Assembly (NCBI RefSeq): GCF_022682495.2
Contig: NC_071397.1
Location: 15,343,082 to 15,407,081, forward strand
From: Desmodus rotundus
Lineage: Eukaryota; Chordata; Mammalia; Chiroptera; Phyllostomidae
Direction of reading: 5' to 3'
Length of the DNA: 64,000 nt
The position numbers and the translations under genes were made by a program. Positions 23,871 to 35,843 of this stretch are shown here, piece by piece. Under the pieces are notes generated by a model. It did not search any database and was not told the origin of the DNA. It saw nothing but the letters and a program-made list of their open reading frames with translations. Within the stretch, counting starts at the first letter, position 1, and every line of letters begins with the position of its first letter.

Positions 23871-24445
23871 CCAGGCAAAAATGTAGTTAAGGAATATGTG
23901 CCGAATTGTACCAGAATCCAAATCCAACTTGTTTTTCCAGGTTATACTCACTACTTCTATTCATTGAAAGAAATCTGAGGTTCATGGAAGGCCCTTTAGT
24001 CTTTCTCTCTAAAATTTTTCGTCAATGTAAAACTGAATAATTATTTAAATATTCATATAAACACAGAGAAGAAGAAGCTCTAATAATAAACTTTCATAAT
24101 TTATCCAAATATCTTTCACAAAGACATAACAGTTCTCCACCTCTATCTGCTAGTAAAGCATTTATGATACACTAATCTATTTAGAATTAAAATTTCTACA
24201 GCAAATAATAATTCAAAATACTGTAAATCAGATAAGCCCATCTTACAGATACTATGTCATGGAAATCATCGAAGCTAGTGGAGCTTTTGTCTTTGGATAG
24301 AATTAGCAGCAAAGTACCTACAAACTCAATAGGAAATATGTTCCCAATCCTTACTTTTAGAAAATAAGATAATATCATGATTTTCCATAGTTCTCATATC
24401 TCTCTAGTCATCTTTCATACCTAAAATGTGATTTAAAACAATTTA

Positions 24446-24893
24446 GCAAGGTAAAGAAGCTACAGGAGTTCCTCATTACCAAGGCATTACATGAAATGTT
24501 AAAGGGCTTATTTAAGAAAAAGATCAAAACTATGAACATTAAAATGTCAACAAATTCACAACTATCAACAACTGAATCTAAAAAACAAACTAAGCAAACA
24601 ACCAATAGAGGAACAGAATCATAGATATGGAGATGATTTGGAGGGTTATCAGTGGGGAGAGGGAAGGGGGAGAATGGGGGGAAAGGTGCAGGGATTAAGA
24701 AGCACAAATGGTAGGTACAGAATAGACAGGGAAATGTTAAGAACAGTATAGGAAATGGAGAAGCCAAAGAACTTATATGTATAACCCATGGACATAAACT
24801 AAGGGAATGGGGTACTGGGTGGAGGGGGACAAAGAGGGAAAATAAGACAACTGTAATAGTATAATCAATAAAATATATTTAAAAAACAAAATT
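24446..24893 (+). mobile_element. HAL1 3' portion, 5'-truncated
   Basis: The last about 45 bases of ORF1 (around 24455-24515, ending in the 'atgaaatgttaaagggcttatttaag' context) lead straight into the HAL1 3'UTR, which can be followed side by side with 37480-37880. Shared landmarks are 'tgaatctaaaaaacaaact', a G-rich tract (24640-24690), 'ataggaaatggag.agccaaagaacttatat', 'cccatggacataaac' and a terminal 'aatcaataaaatat'. The A-rich end is followed by a possible weak TSD (a ttaaaaca-atttagc-like string at about 24431-24446 versus 24892-24908), not certain. There is no ORF2. Confidence 0.8.
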
Positions 24894-24899
24894 AAAAAA

Positions 24900-26140
24900 T
24901 TTTGCTGATAATTTTTTTCTCATTTCCTTTTAGCAGCAATTTTGTTACAATATTCAGTCTTTTTTATGTAATATTTTTAATTTTATAAAATAAATCAAGA
25001 CACAACTCAGCTTAAAACAAATTGGGCAAAATTATTCTGAGCATCAAAAACTCCACAAGAATAAAAGCTAAGCTAAAAATCCCTGTAAATCAATCAATTT
25101 AATAATCCAGAAATCTACAAAGCAAGGCAAATGTTCTGCATGATCTTTATAAAATTTTTGATTTGCAATTACAAAGTTTTTCTTTCTCAGCAATCTATAT
25201 TCATTTTAAAAGTCAAACTAAACAGGATTCCACAATTTTATAAATTTTCAAGCCGTTCGGGATGCATAATTAATTGGCTTGTACTGTGCCATATTTATGA
25301 GGGTTATTCATGCACAGTATGAGATAATCATAAATTATTTTGTTAACAAAATCTCTTGAGAGACATTTTAAAGAGCTTTCCCTTGAGTAACTTCCCTTGG
25401 TGTGACTGCTGTCTGATTTTTTTTTTCCTGTTGGTTAAATCAGGAATGAGCTATTTATTACTTTATAATTATAAGTCTAATCTGAAAAATCCTTCAGCAA
25501 TCTGCAGAGGAGGTGAAAAGCAATATTGGGATTCAGAATTTTCAAGTGTTGGAAACAATTTGAAGAAAAGAACAAAGCAGTACTTGTATATTTAATGTCT
25601 ATATTTTTATTTAAATTTATCCATGAGTTGTGGCTATATCTTGGTCTGTCTTTCTTGGCACAAAATGTATAAAAGCCGTGAAGTCTTTATAATTTTCTGG
25701 AGCGACTTCTTAAAAGCATGGGTCCAAGCAGAGTTCATGACCATAAATATGAGAAGGGAAAAGGAAGTTTTTGCTTAATAAGTGGAAGGCCAAATACATC
25801 AAATGATATTTAATTGGGACTGGAAATACTCCAAGTCTGACTTTCAAAAGAAAGCTTTGATTTACAATAGTTCATGTTGGGCTCAGTTTGAGTCTGCCAA
25901 CAGTCCAAACTAGATCAGAGCCTTTTTTGAAATAAACACAAGCTTAATCTGAGGTAGGTATCTCCAAACTCCCACTGCTTTAGTTATAACATCATCTGTC
26001 ACTGAATGATTTATAAGTCACCCTCTACAGGCAAATTCCTACAAGATGGAGGGTGATGCTATTACTACCCAGTGCCAGCAGAGGATTTGTTACCTAGAGC
26101 CTGCTGCATGCCAGGCACCCCACCATGTGCTTTCAGAGAA
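24900..26140. other. No recognisable feature
   Basis: AT-rich. Frames of 63 and 79 codons (25131-25322, 25356-25595) lack any family resemblance. I cannot support a repeat assignment. Confidence 0.35.
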
Positions 26141-26144
26141 CAAT

Positions 26145-26375
26145 GAAGATTCTGAGCTCCTGAGTCAGACTAGGGGTTTGAATCCCAGCTCCCCCATTCA
26201 TCAGCTATGGACATCGGGCAAGTTTCTTAGCCATTAGGTGCCTCACCTTCCTTTCTGTTAAAGTAGAGAGAATAATAGTGCCTGTCTCTTGGGACTGTTG
26301 TGAAGAAGAAATGTTTTAATATGTATAAGCCTCTTAGAGCAGAGCCTGGCATGGAAGCATTTGTTGTTAGTCATT
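26145..26375 (+). mobile_element. MIR, nearly full length
   Basis: 'gagtcagactaggggtttgaatcccagctcccccattcatcagctatggacatcgggcaag' is the MIR tRNA-derived and core region. 'agtagagagaataatagtgcctgtctcttgggactgttgtga' and 'agcagagcctggcatgga' are its 3' part. Sense orientation. The duplicated block listed next starts immediately after it. Confidence 0.9.
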
Positions 26376-26520
26376 ATTGTTATTTTTACTGTTATTTTGT
26401 ACATTTTACAGACAATGAAACTAAAGTTAATTAACTTTCCTAAGGATACATGGTATTTGAATACCGGCTTATCTGACACCGTGAACTTTGGGCTTAATCA
26501 CAATCTTACATGGCCTCTTA
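26376..26520. repeat. 145-bp duplicated block, copy A (reverse MIR content)
   Basis: Identical in length to 27853-27997, differing at 5 of 145 positions, all transitions, with no indel. The content ('cattttacagacaatgaaactaaag', 'aactttcctaaggatacatgg', 'tttgaataccggctt') reads as a reverse-oriented MIR core. Independent MIR insertions would differ by a quarter or more, so the two blocks must be a recent local duplication or converted copies. The similarity stops sharply at both edges. Confidence 0.9.
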
Positions 26521-27039
26521 GTAATATTGCTTGTTATTTCACATGAGGAAAAATAATATTTTTAAAAATTAAGACTTCCCCTGTAATATTCCCTGGTGTT
26601 CATCATTCAGTAAGTTTTGAACTTCAGCAGATCTAAAAAACAATTGTGCTTATCAACACTAGTGGAAGATATAATCTACCCAATAATCTGTATAAATTTT
26701 CAGTGACTCATTGAAAATAAACTTTAGTTTACAACTCCATTGTATTTAAAGAAACAGATATCTTTCCTGGTCTGTGTCAAGTTCTTTGTTAGTGCCACTG
26801 GTGAAATGCACTTGAATGAGTAATTAAAACACAATCGCAAATCAAAGAAAAAAATTCTTATAAATATTTAATCTTTAATGGAAGGTTTTTATGTTCACAA
26901 AGGACACAAAGATTTTACTTGTAGAAAGCCACTTTTACAACGGTAGTAGTAGAGGTCTAAGACTACCCTAAATGTTCACACCTCCATTCTCCTGGTAAGA
27001 TCTCAGATAAGGATTCGGCTGAGACTTTCATTGCATCTG

Positions 27040-27155
27040 CCAGACAGATTTCTGTAAAAATTAATTAGTTAGTGCTTATAATGCTTACAAATCACTTATT
27101 ACAGAACCTGGGAAGTTTGTAAGTACTCAATAAATATCAGCTGCTACTATCAGTC
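27040..27155 (+). mobile_element. MIR/L2-type 3' tail
   Basis: 'agtgcttataatgcttacaaatcacttattacagaacctggga' and 'gtaagtactcaataaatatcagctgctac' match the 3' end of a MIR (or L2), sense orientation. Confidence 0.55.
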
Positions 27156-27679
27156 ATGGAAGGTGTTGCTAACCAGTACTAAATCAGATTGTGCCACTTC
27201 CTAAGCCCATTGGGAAAAGATCTCTAAAAAATAGGGACCTCCATGGATATTCACAAGGAAAAATATTAAATTCTCTATATCAGTACATAGGTGGAGTTAT
27301 GAGAAAGATTCTTCATTGAATACCGTTGTCGCACTGAACCAACAGGAAGTGACTATGTCATAAAGCAAAGCTATTTTGGCCACTTTATAGCTCCTCTGAG
27401 AGAAGGTGGGCAGCTGGTTCTATTGTGATTTCAGGTCCAGCCTGTGGCATCTAAGAAACTGCTATATGGAGAAAAAGGATCATCAGCCGTTTCTAATCCT
27501 CCAGGGATTTTGTGATATCAATGCAGTTAGACACAGCACTGCAGAAACAGGCAAGGCAAATGTCCCAAGACAAAATATAAAACGTCCTTAAGAAAGGAAT
27601 GCAGAGCAATCAACTTATTTTTGTTATCTTGTTGGTGGCAATAGCTTCTTGCAATAATGGACTCAAATCTAATTACTAT

Positions 27680-27780
27680 TTTTAAGCAATTATATAGCAC
27701 TTTATTTTTGCAAAGTGTTTTACAATAATTTTTATTAGATATTCATCAAAATAACCCCATGAAGGAAGTCAGAATATCTA
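27680..27780 (-). mobile_element. MIR 3' half, reverse
   Basis: 'tagcactttatttttgcaaagtgttttacaataatttttattagatattcatcaaaataaccccatgaagg' follows the reversed MIR 3' part (…gcgctttacatg…ctcatttaatcctcacaacaaccctatgagg). Its natural continuation is the core in copy B (27853-27997), after about 70 unrelated bases. Confidence 0.6.
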
Positions 27781-27852
27781 CAAGGAAGACAAGATGAAGT
27801 TATTTTTTCCTGAAAGATCTCGAGATAAAATGCTCTACTTTTCCTAATGCAA

Positions 27853-27997
27853 ATTGTTATTTTTACTGTTATTTTATACATTTTACAGACAATGAAACTA
27901 AAGTTAATTAACTTCCCTAAGGATACATGGTATTTGAATACTGGCTTATCTGACACCATGAACTTTGGGCTTAATCACAACCTTACATGGCCTCTTA
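27853..27997. repeat. 145-bp duplicated block, copy B (reverse MIR content)
   Basis: Partner of 26376-26520, in the same orientation and separated by 1332 bp. Unlike copy A it lies downstream of a matching reverse MIR 3' half (27680-27780), so B is more likely the original location and A the derived copy. That direction is an inference. Confidence 0.9.
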
Positions 27998-28369
27998 TAA
28001 TAAAAGTTTTAAGTTGCCATGTGTTTGGTGCCCTCACACATGACCTGGTTTAATAATTTGCAATGTGGAGTCTCCCTGCCTTTTATCTGCCTGATGCAGT
28101 AGCTGAGAAAGTCCTGCATCGTCGAGGACAATACAAACAATCATAAAAATTAAAATGTGAGAAACACATAATGAAAATAAAGAAATTCAGAAAAGAAATG
28201 GTTAATGGAATCTCAGAAATTGTGTAATCAAAAGCAATAAAAACAAGGAATTTTTGCATCACTTGACAATTCTCCAAATACCTTTTGGTCAATGTATTTA
28301 TTAAATAACTTCTTGTTTAATGATCACAATTACTGTTAAGAAGTAACAATTTTTTTAAAGATTAAAAAA

Positions 28370-28485
28370 TCTTTTTATAGATGCAGGAAATGATATTTAG
28401 AAAGGTGAATAACCAACTCAAGGTAACACAACTCATAGCTGGTAAATTGGGTAGTTAATAGTCTTAATCAAGACCAAGCTAGTCC
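28370..28485 (-). mobile_element. MIR fragment
   Basis: 'tatagatgcaggaaatgatatttagaaaggtgaataaccaactcaaggtaacacaactcatagctggtaa' is a diverged reverse MIR core. Confidence 0.6.
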
Positions 28486-28549
28486 TATTTAACCTATTGG
28501 TTTCTTGTAAAGGGTAAAACCAATTTAATACTAAGGCTGACAAGGTTAC

Positions 28550-28564
28550 AAAAAAAAAAAAAAA
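28550..28564. repeat. Poly(A) run
   Basis: Fourteen to fifteen A residues with no poly(A) signal just upstream. It does not clearly end any element I recognise. Confidence 0.85.
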
Positions 28565-28599
28565 GTAGAATTTCTGCTTTTGCAAAATTGCCAGTGTAA

Positions 28600-30170
28600 G
28601 CTAGCTTAGTGCATAAATCATTTCTCCCCAAAGTGGTGTCACTCCACTTTGCAGAAGTATGATTCATGCTGTCCTAGGATACAGCTCCAAGGAGAAAGAG
28701 AAGTGATGGCCTTTTGGAGTCCTGACCTTGACACTGGTAGTCTAGGAGGCTCTCTTTGTGCTAGTAGGACCACTGTATATTTACCTGGACAGTGGTTGGA
28801 ATGATACAGAAATCCTTGCCAAGAAGAATATTGTCTTCTGGTCCCACCTAGCACTAGTCTAAGGATGCTGAAATTACAGTTAAGGGTAAGCATCTGTTAC
28901 CCTCTGAATAGTCAGAGGCCACTGCTCTCCAGAATAGAAGAGGAAATGGAGTTGCAAGCAGACAAGGCAATGTTGTGAAAAGAAGCTTTCTGTTCCAGTA
29001 GCTTAGAGCAAAATTGGAGGCTTCTCTTTGAGAACATGTACTACTGGCTGCAGCAGGTAGGAGTTCTTGGCCGTCTTTAATTGCCACATTTCACTTGTGA
29101 AGCACTGCACACCACATGGGAGACTTATCTAGGCAGTGCTATGGACAGATGGACTCCAGACAGGCGGCAGCAGGTGTGAAGGCAACAGAGGAAAACAATG
29201 GGAGTGCTGTCGCCCCACAGAGGGACTTCCCCTAGTGGGAGGAAGAAATTCTGTAACCAGCAGCCAAGAGCCGAAGTGAACCCTAAGGGAACAGTGCGGT
29301 GGAAGAAGTTAAAGATCTGGGGCCAGGAGACTGGCGAAGGGTGAAATGTTGGGGCCCTGCTCTTCCTGTTTGCAATATGTGCTGGGCAAATTCACTCATG
29401 TTTTCAGTCTGTCCTGCTGCCTTCCATCCAGGTGCAGTCTGTTGTCAGTCTGCCACTTCAGGGGCTGCTAAAACTTCCAGTGGGAGTGTCTAGAGTTCTC
29501 AGGAAATCTTTTGGAAGTTTAAAAATTAAAACGATGTGGCTCTATTGGGTGCAGAAACCTCTAACACACGGTTTTAAATGTGAGCTTTGTTTGTGCCGAG
29601 AAAACATGACTCAGGCTTTCCTCCTAGGCTGCCACGCCAGGTATGATTCAGATGCTTCCTGTTAGCATAACTGTGGCCTGAACCTAGACTTCAGGAAGCA
29701 GCAGAGCCCATAAATGCTGCCAGAGGTACTGACTTTGCAAGATCGTCTAGCCTACTCTTTAAAACAGGTATGTGTTTAAGGCAACAATCCAAGAGTAGAT
29801 ATTCTTGAATAAACGAAACCTGAATTCCTTCATGTCATAGAGAAGTATTTATGTTTCATAAGTTTAATTCTATAAGCAACCCAGAAAACTGACACATTAG
29901 GATGTGAAGTCAGGTAATTAATGGGGAAATAAGGGTGTGTTTGCTTGTTTTCCTTTAAGAAAAACAAAGCACACGACACATAGAAAACAGCTGAGGGGGT
30001 TTTAATTACAAACTTTACATTTACCATTGTTTTTTGAAGAGCTATTAAGATTATATTGCCATTAATGAAAAAAAATGTTTTCCTATATTATAATGTTACT
30101 ATATACTAATGATAATACTAATGATAATTAAAGAGAAATAACCATTATGAAATAATTACCATGACTATGT
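28600..30170. other. No recognised gene or repeat
   Basis: Moderately GC-richer DNA (28630-29700). Overlapping frames of 64-84 codons on both strands show no known domain. The 29100-29340 part is purine-rich. An old retroviral LTR or LINE 5'UTR remnant is possible but not supported. Confidence 0.3.
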
Positions 30171-30179
30171 AAAGTAGCT

Positions 30180-30540
30180 TTGCCCAAGGGCAGATTCAAG
30201 TTCCAAGAGGCCCTTTTTCCCCAAAGACTGTCCGGTTTTCCAATTTCTCTATTAAGAGCTTTGTCCCTGTTTGTGGGAGAGACTGACCCAGCCTGGGGAA
30301 GCAAAGGGTGTGGGGGATGGTCCCCTGGTTCTTTATTTTCTTGGTGAGTTGTGGAGCACCTTCCGCCGCGTGCATTCTCTCTGTGGAGATGGGCGATTAG
30401 GCCCTTTACTCCCTGGAGTGTCAGGGGCAGCTGTCAGAGACACAGCCCACTGCCCACTGTCAGAGCTGCATTTCGGCTTTGCAGCTGAAGGAAGTGGCCG
30501 CAGAGCCCCACAGGAGTGGGGGACAATAGGCTAGGAGCTG
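30180..30540. other. GC-rich unique block, enhancer-like
   Basis: This block has retained CpGs ('ccttccgccgcgtgc' near 30360), several CAGCTG/GCAGCTG boxes and 'tgtcagag' repeats in otherwise AT-rich DNA. An 87-codon plus-strand frame (30271-30534) covers it but has no recognisable domain and no neighbouring splice-compatible coding signal. It may be conserved non-coding DNA or an old CpG-rich remnant. Confidence 0.3.
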
Positions 30541-33500
30541 GGTAATATGTAGATAGTTTTCTATATTCCTTATAATTTGGCAAATCTAAACTCAAACTTG
30601 CTTACTTTAGATCTGACATCCAAATGGAGGCAAATGCAACTAAATAAGAAAAATGTATCTACCAGAACCTAGAGTATGTACTTAATTAGTTGATGAGTTT
30701 AGTCAAATGTGTTACTTGATATTTTATAATAATGCGTTCATATTTATAAATTATATATCTATATATGTATGTGAATAAAAAGAGTATAGATATATAATTT
30801 TTCTACATGTGAGCACACATTGTTTTAAACTATGTTGTCTCTTTTATGATTTTATACAGATGAATTATTAAAAATTATTTAGCTATATGTTTCTGCCTAT
30901 ATTTTCCAAAATAATCTTTTATCTGTTATAATAATCAGAATAACTTCTTTGCCTTCTGAAACCTTGTAAAAATTTACCACACAATTTAGGACTCAGAGTA
31001 TTAATCTTGAGTATTCTCAGCTAGACTTTCAGCCTTTGAAAACCTGGATTCCATCTAATTTCTTTTTATTTCCAGCCCAATTATATTCACAGATATGTAC
31101 TTCAAATGCTTGTTAACTTGGCTTTATATAACAAATGTGCCTACTTGCATATTAGCAAATACTGCGAACTTGAATGAGCCAAGATGCCTCATTTCCAATC
31201 TCATGGAGGAAGAATTCTGAAAACTGTTCAACTCTTGGCCCACAGAGCAACCTGCAGAGGTCTCACGATGACTGTTCCATCCCACTTCTTCTCTTTTGTA
31301 CTTTTCTCAGTTCTCTTCATTACATCTTTCACTGGGAGAAGTTGGTAGAATAACTCAGTTGTGTTCTGACAAACTGATATTTACAGAACACATATTTATC
31401 TAAAAACTCTTAGAATGTCACATGAGCTGAAGTTTTTCTTTAGGGAAAATATGTTTCAAACAGGGCTAGTCAAAGCACTTAAGTTAGAATTTAACTTCTC
31501 TTTATTGAGAAAAATAAGAAAAGTTGTGCCAAAGGACTTAATTCTATTAAATTACACTTCTGAGATATTTTTTGTAATGAGTATGTTTGGTTGAAGAAAT
31601 AAACACTTAATTAAATCAAAATGCAAAAAAGAAAAACCATGTCCTTAAAAGGACTTATTCAACTATTTTAGTGATTTCAGTTTGGGGAATTAAACATTAT
31701 GGAAACATATAGAAGCTCTAATTTGCCTTCTCTCTAGGTATCTATACTAGTACTTGAGGATTTTTTTTTAACTGCCCCTAGTCTTTTTAAAACATAGAAA
31801 ACAAAAAGATAAGGAGCCAAGGAAGAACTCAGAGAGGTGGTGGTTGGCACAGGTGGCTGCTAAATTTGCTTCTCTTCTTACACCCCTTCCTTTTCAAATA
31901 TTCTTAAAATGAGAGGAGTTACAGGCTTTCCTTCTGTAACCACAGAACCAGCTCAAAATGGTCCTTTCCCATTTAATGAGATACCGAGTTGCTTTTCTGA
32001 GACAACAGACCAATACATGCTGCTGAGCCTTGCACAGAGAAGAGAATTTTGACCTAAAGCTGCACCCAGAACCAAGTCTCCTCCCCTCCCCCATATGCCA
32101 ACACACACACGGAACTAAAGGACCAAAACATAACCGAATGTGAACACCAAAACCCTTTCAGAAGCCAAGGGCCTGCTGTCCAGGAAGATCTGATGTTGAT
32201 GCCCCTTCACCTTAAATGGCCAACTTCTACTGTCCTCTAGTGAAAACTCACCACCCCCATCAGTGCTTCCACATACCTGTTCCTCTAACCCTTTAAACAC
32301 CCTTCCCATAGTGCAGTGGGCAAGATGGATTGGAGGCACCATATGGTCTCCCATCTTCTCATTTAGTGCCTTCTCAATCAACGAAACTTTATTTTCCTCC
32401 AAACTTTTGAGTTTTGATCTTTTGAAGAGTTGGGCACATGAACTTTGTTTCGATTATGTTATACTATAGCTTTTGTCTTCATATTACCCCACTGTGTCAG
32501 AAATTGTTCAGCAAATTAAATACATTTTTCTTTAAACACTCTTTTTACATGGAAGGGACACATTGTTGACTCATTTACAACTATCCAATGTTTCAATAAC
32601 CATGAGAACACTGCACTTTCTTGACAAAAGACCTTTGATGCAGCTACAAATATTTGGGCAGATGCAAATGTAAAGATTTATTTGTTAGTTTACATTTTCA
32701 CAGCTTCCTTAATTTTTTGGAAAAAAATTTGTTTAAAACTAGTACTGTAATCATGACATCTCACTTACAGAGCATATCCTGCTAATGGTCAGTGGCACAG
32801 ACCTAACTTCAAGATAGCATTCTTTCCCTCGTGTGGCCTCTCCCACACTGCCTTAAGCCTTTTAATCTCAGTCCAGTATCTCCAGTGCCTTGAAATCATT
32901 TACTATCACAATTTGGAACACATAGTTGAAATTCTAGGTTTGCCCAATGATAAGTCTGGAGAAAATTGTAAAGAAGGCTGTGTGTCCCCAGAGCAATATC
33001 CTCTTCTTCCACTGTCGTCTCCCCACCACCAGTGATAACATGATCCCGTGGAGTGTGCCACCCTCTTGCCACACCATACCCTACTATATGCATCCAGGAA
33101 CCTGCTCTGCCTTCCTGCACAAGGCACGCTCACAATAATAACCCAGTAGTTTTGTGTCAGTCCCTGTGCTAGGTGCATCCCATGGTATGGATTATTTTAC
33201 AGCTGCAAAAAACAGAGGAGGCTGGTGTTGCCAAACAGGCGCCTCAGATGAGGTGATGGGAATTCAGAGAAGTACACTGGCTTCGCTACAACCACAAATC
33301 TCAAAAGGGGTAATCAACTAATTTAAGCCAGTGATTCCAGGTGGTGATAGAGTGATGAAACATCATCTTAACACCTTGCAAAGAACTTCAATCACTGAAG
33401 GTGGTCAGTGTCATGATAATGCAAGGGACTATTTTGCCACAGTTCATAAGGTCATTCTTCCTTGGGCTACCTTAAATATATAAAGGGCCTATAATATAAC

Positions 33501-33620
33501 ATGTACATATATTTTCCTTTATTTTTCTAGGCCTGGGAGTGGAGGAGTAAAAGTCCAGGTCTATCTTGGATGCCTAGATATCCTGTGAACTGACAGAACA
33601 GTTGGAGGAGTTTCTGGGCA
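30541..33620. other. About 3 kb without a recognised feature
   Basis: AT-rich DNA with short frames on both strands (70-95 codons at 31894-33178) that overlap each other and match no protein family I know. A TATA-rich simple stretch lies at about 30748-30800. No exon, RNA gene or confident repeat. Confidence 0.35.
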
Positions 33621-33624
33621 GTAG

Positions 33625-33755
33625 ATGGAGGCTGAACTTTGGAATTATACTAACTTGGATTTGAATAAACTCATTTACTTATTAGCTATGTGCCTCTCAG
33701 AAATTTATATAATCTCATCTCTCATCTGCAAAATTAGGATTACAATCTATTAAGG
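33625..33755 (+). mobile_element. MIR fragment
   Basis: 'ggaattatactaacttggatttgaata', 'ttattagctatgtgcctctcagaaatt' and 'tctcatctgcaaaattaggattacaat' follow the MIR core in sense. Confidence 0.7.
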
Positions 33756-33759
33756 GGAG

Positions 33760-35185
33760 TTCAGTTGGTACCATTGGTCTGTTTTGTAACCTCTGGTCAG
33801 GATTTCAAAAACTCTAACATTTTTTGTTCTCTAGGATTAAACTAGTTTGTAGTCCTCTAACATCTGACATTTTCTCATCTATAAAAGGAGACTTCTTACT
33901 GATATTCTACATCCACTTGTTTTAGAATATTTTGCTTTCAATTTCTCCTGGTTGATCTATGCAATTTCAATACCCATCTAATCTTTCCAAGGATGCTGAT
34001 GTAGGGCAGGAGACTAAACACAGAGAGGTGGAGCTGAATGTTGAGAGATGCCCATAGTTCACAAAAGGAGAACCTGTCCCTGCTCAAATATATTTGAGAT
34101 AAACATGAGGCTTCTGGTAACAATTTGGGAGAATGGGCTTTCCTCTTTCATACCTAAGCCTTATTTAAAATGTGTACTCAGAAATAATGCAGGAGACAAT
34201 TATATTCTCTTTATAGTTTGTCCAGCTTAGAACCATGGACTCTATAGTTCTCTAATTTAGATATACCATGGTCCTTATAAAACTGTCCATGTTCCTAAAT
34301 AACTTCTTTCATGGGCAAAACACTCATTCCCTAAGGTTTGGGTAATGCTATCAAGGGAATAATAAATGTGAGGGCAACTAGCATAGTTACTAACACATAG
34401 CAATGGTCAATAATTTTAGTGGTTTTATTTCTTTTCTTTTGTCTTCCTTCTGTTCTTCGCATTTGCTTCATAAAGGTAAGTGAATGTAGGAGCCTCCCAG
34501 GACGTAGATCTTTGAGTGCACCTCATTTCTCTCATGGCACAACCCCAATGTCCATCCTCTACCTACCAGGCAGTTATGAATTCCTAGGAAGCTGGAACCA
34601 CTTGTGCCCAGCTTGCTCCAGCTCAGAGTCAAGCCATGAACGGTGAATTCAGAGGGCAAAGCCTGTTCACTGGAAAGTGATTGAAGTGGCATTCCACCCA
34701 TGACTAATTTATTTAGTATTCAAAAATCAGTAAAGATTCTCCTGTCACATCATTCTCCCAAATAAAAGGGAATAAAAATAAAGTAGAAACCTGTCTGATG
34801 CCTCAGGCATGTTCAGTTTGCTGTTCAGGTCAGTTCATTTCAATGCTTAGTTTGTGGCACTTCATTTAACAGAATCATTTAACACACAAAAAGTAATTAT
34901 AAAAATAAACAAATTTGGTTTCCTGGGGTGGGTATTTGACATTGAAGAACACTGAAATCTCTACTGCTGGCTTAAACTATTTGGCATTCAGTTAGCAATT
35001 AAACTAAATTAATTTTGAATATAGGTTATGGATGAGTTCTTACATATCTCAATCTTGACTTATATTGTAATTGAACTTAGTAATGGATAAAGGAATGATT
35101 CCTACAACACCATCACTCATAATTAAGTAATGTAGAAGAATATTTGTTGCAGATTGCCAGAGCTCAAAGTAAAGTTAGCAGATAT
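33760..35185. other. No recognisable feature
   Basis: AT-rich intervening DNA. Short frames at 34048-34701 are on opposite strands over the same DNA and are not family-like. Confidence 0.35.
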
Positions 35186-35189
35186 TAAA

Positions 35190-35345
35190 AATAGAGGAAA
35201 ACTAAAGGTCACTTAGTCTAGTCCATACTTTAATGTAAGAAAAATGAGGATCAGAGAAGCTAAAGGACTTCCATGAAGTCACAGAGCTCTTTAGTAGCAA
35301 AGTTTATAGTTCAAATCTCCTGTTTTCCAAACAAGTACTTTTTTG
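35190..35345 (-). mobile_element. MIR/L2-like fragment
   Basis: 'ggtcacttagtctagtccatactttaatgtaagaaaaatgaggatcagagaagctaaaggacttccatgaagtcacagagct' follows an old SINE/LINE consensus containing the reverse MIR core (aactgaggcccagagagg..aaggtcacacagct). The exact subfamily is uncertain. Confidence 0.55.
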
Positions 35346-35843
35346 AAAAAATTATATAACTATTGATTGATAAATCATACATGGATGTACATTTATTTTT
35401 GAAATGTGTTAGTGAGAAATCTATTGACCAGTTACTTGAAAGTGTGTTATCATATAGTAAGCACAAAATGTTTGCCCAGATCTTACATTCTCAGCTCCTA
35501 CATACAGGGCCAGGAAGGTTGAAGTCAGGAAGAAAATGATATAGAAGCCCACATGTCTGTATATCCTGAAGCTGTGATTACAACCTTGGTTTACATATAC
35601 AAATATTTATGGATGATAAAGTCAGAGAGAAAGTCCTTCAGAGGCTGAGTGAGAACATAAACAAAGGAAAAGTGTTTGGAAAGTAGGCAAACCTTTCTCT
35701 GAGCAGTTATGCAGCCTGGAAGACTTTGCAAGACATTCCAATTATGTCCTTATTTACATTCCCAATGTGATTGGTCAGTAAATATGGATGGAAGGTCCAT
35801 TCCATGCAAGGCACTATGGTATGAGCTTGAGAAATAAAAAGGA

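Noticed and set aside
26376..27997. CRISPR-like or satellite array from the repeated 145-bp block
   Set aside because: There are only two copies, far apart, with MIR content and no regular spacers.
28550..28564. Poly(A) run as the tail of a processed pseudogene
   Set aside because: No AATAAA at the expected distance and no flanking duplication could be found.
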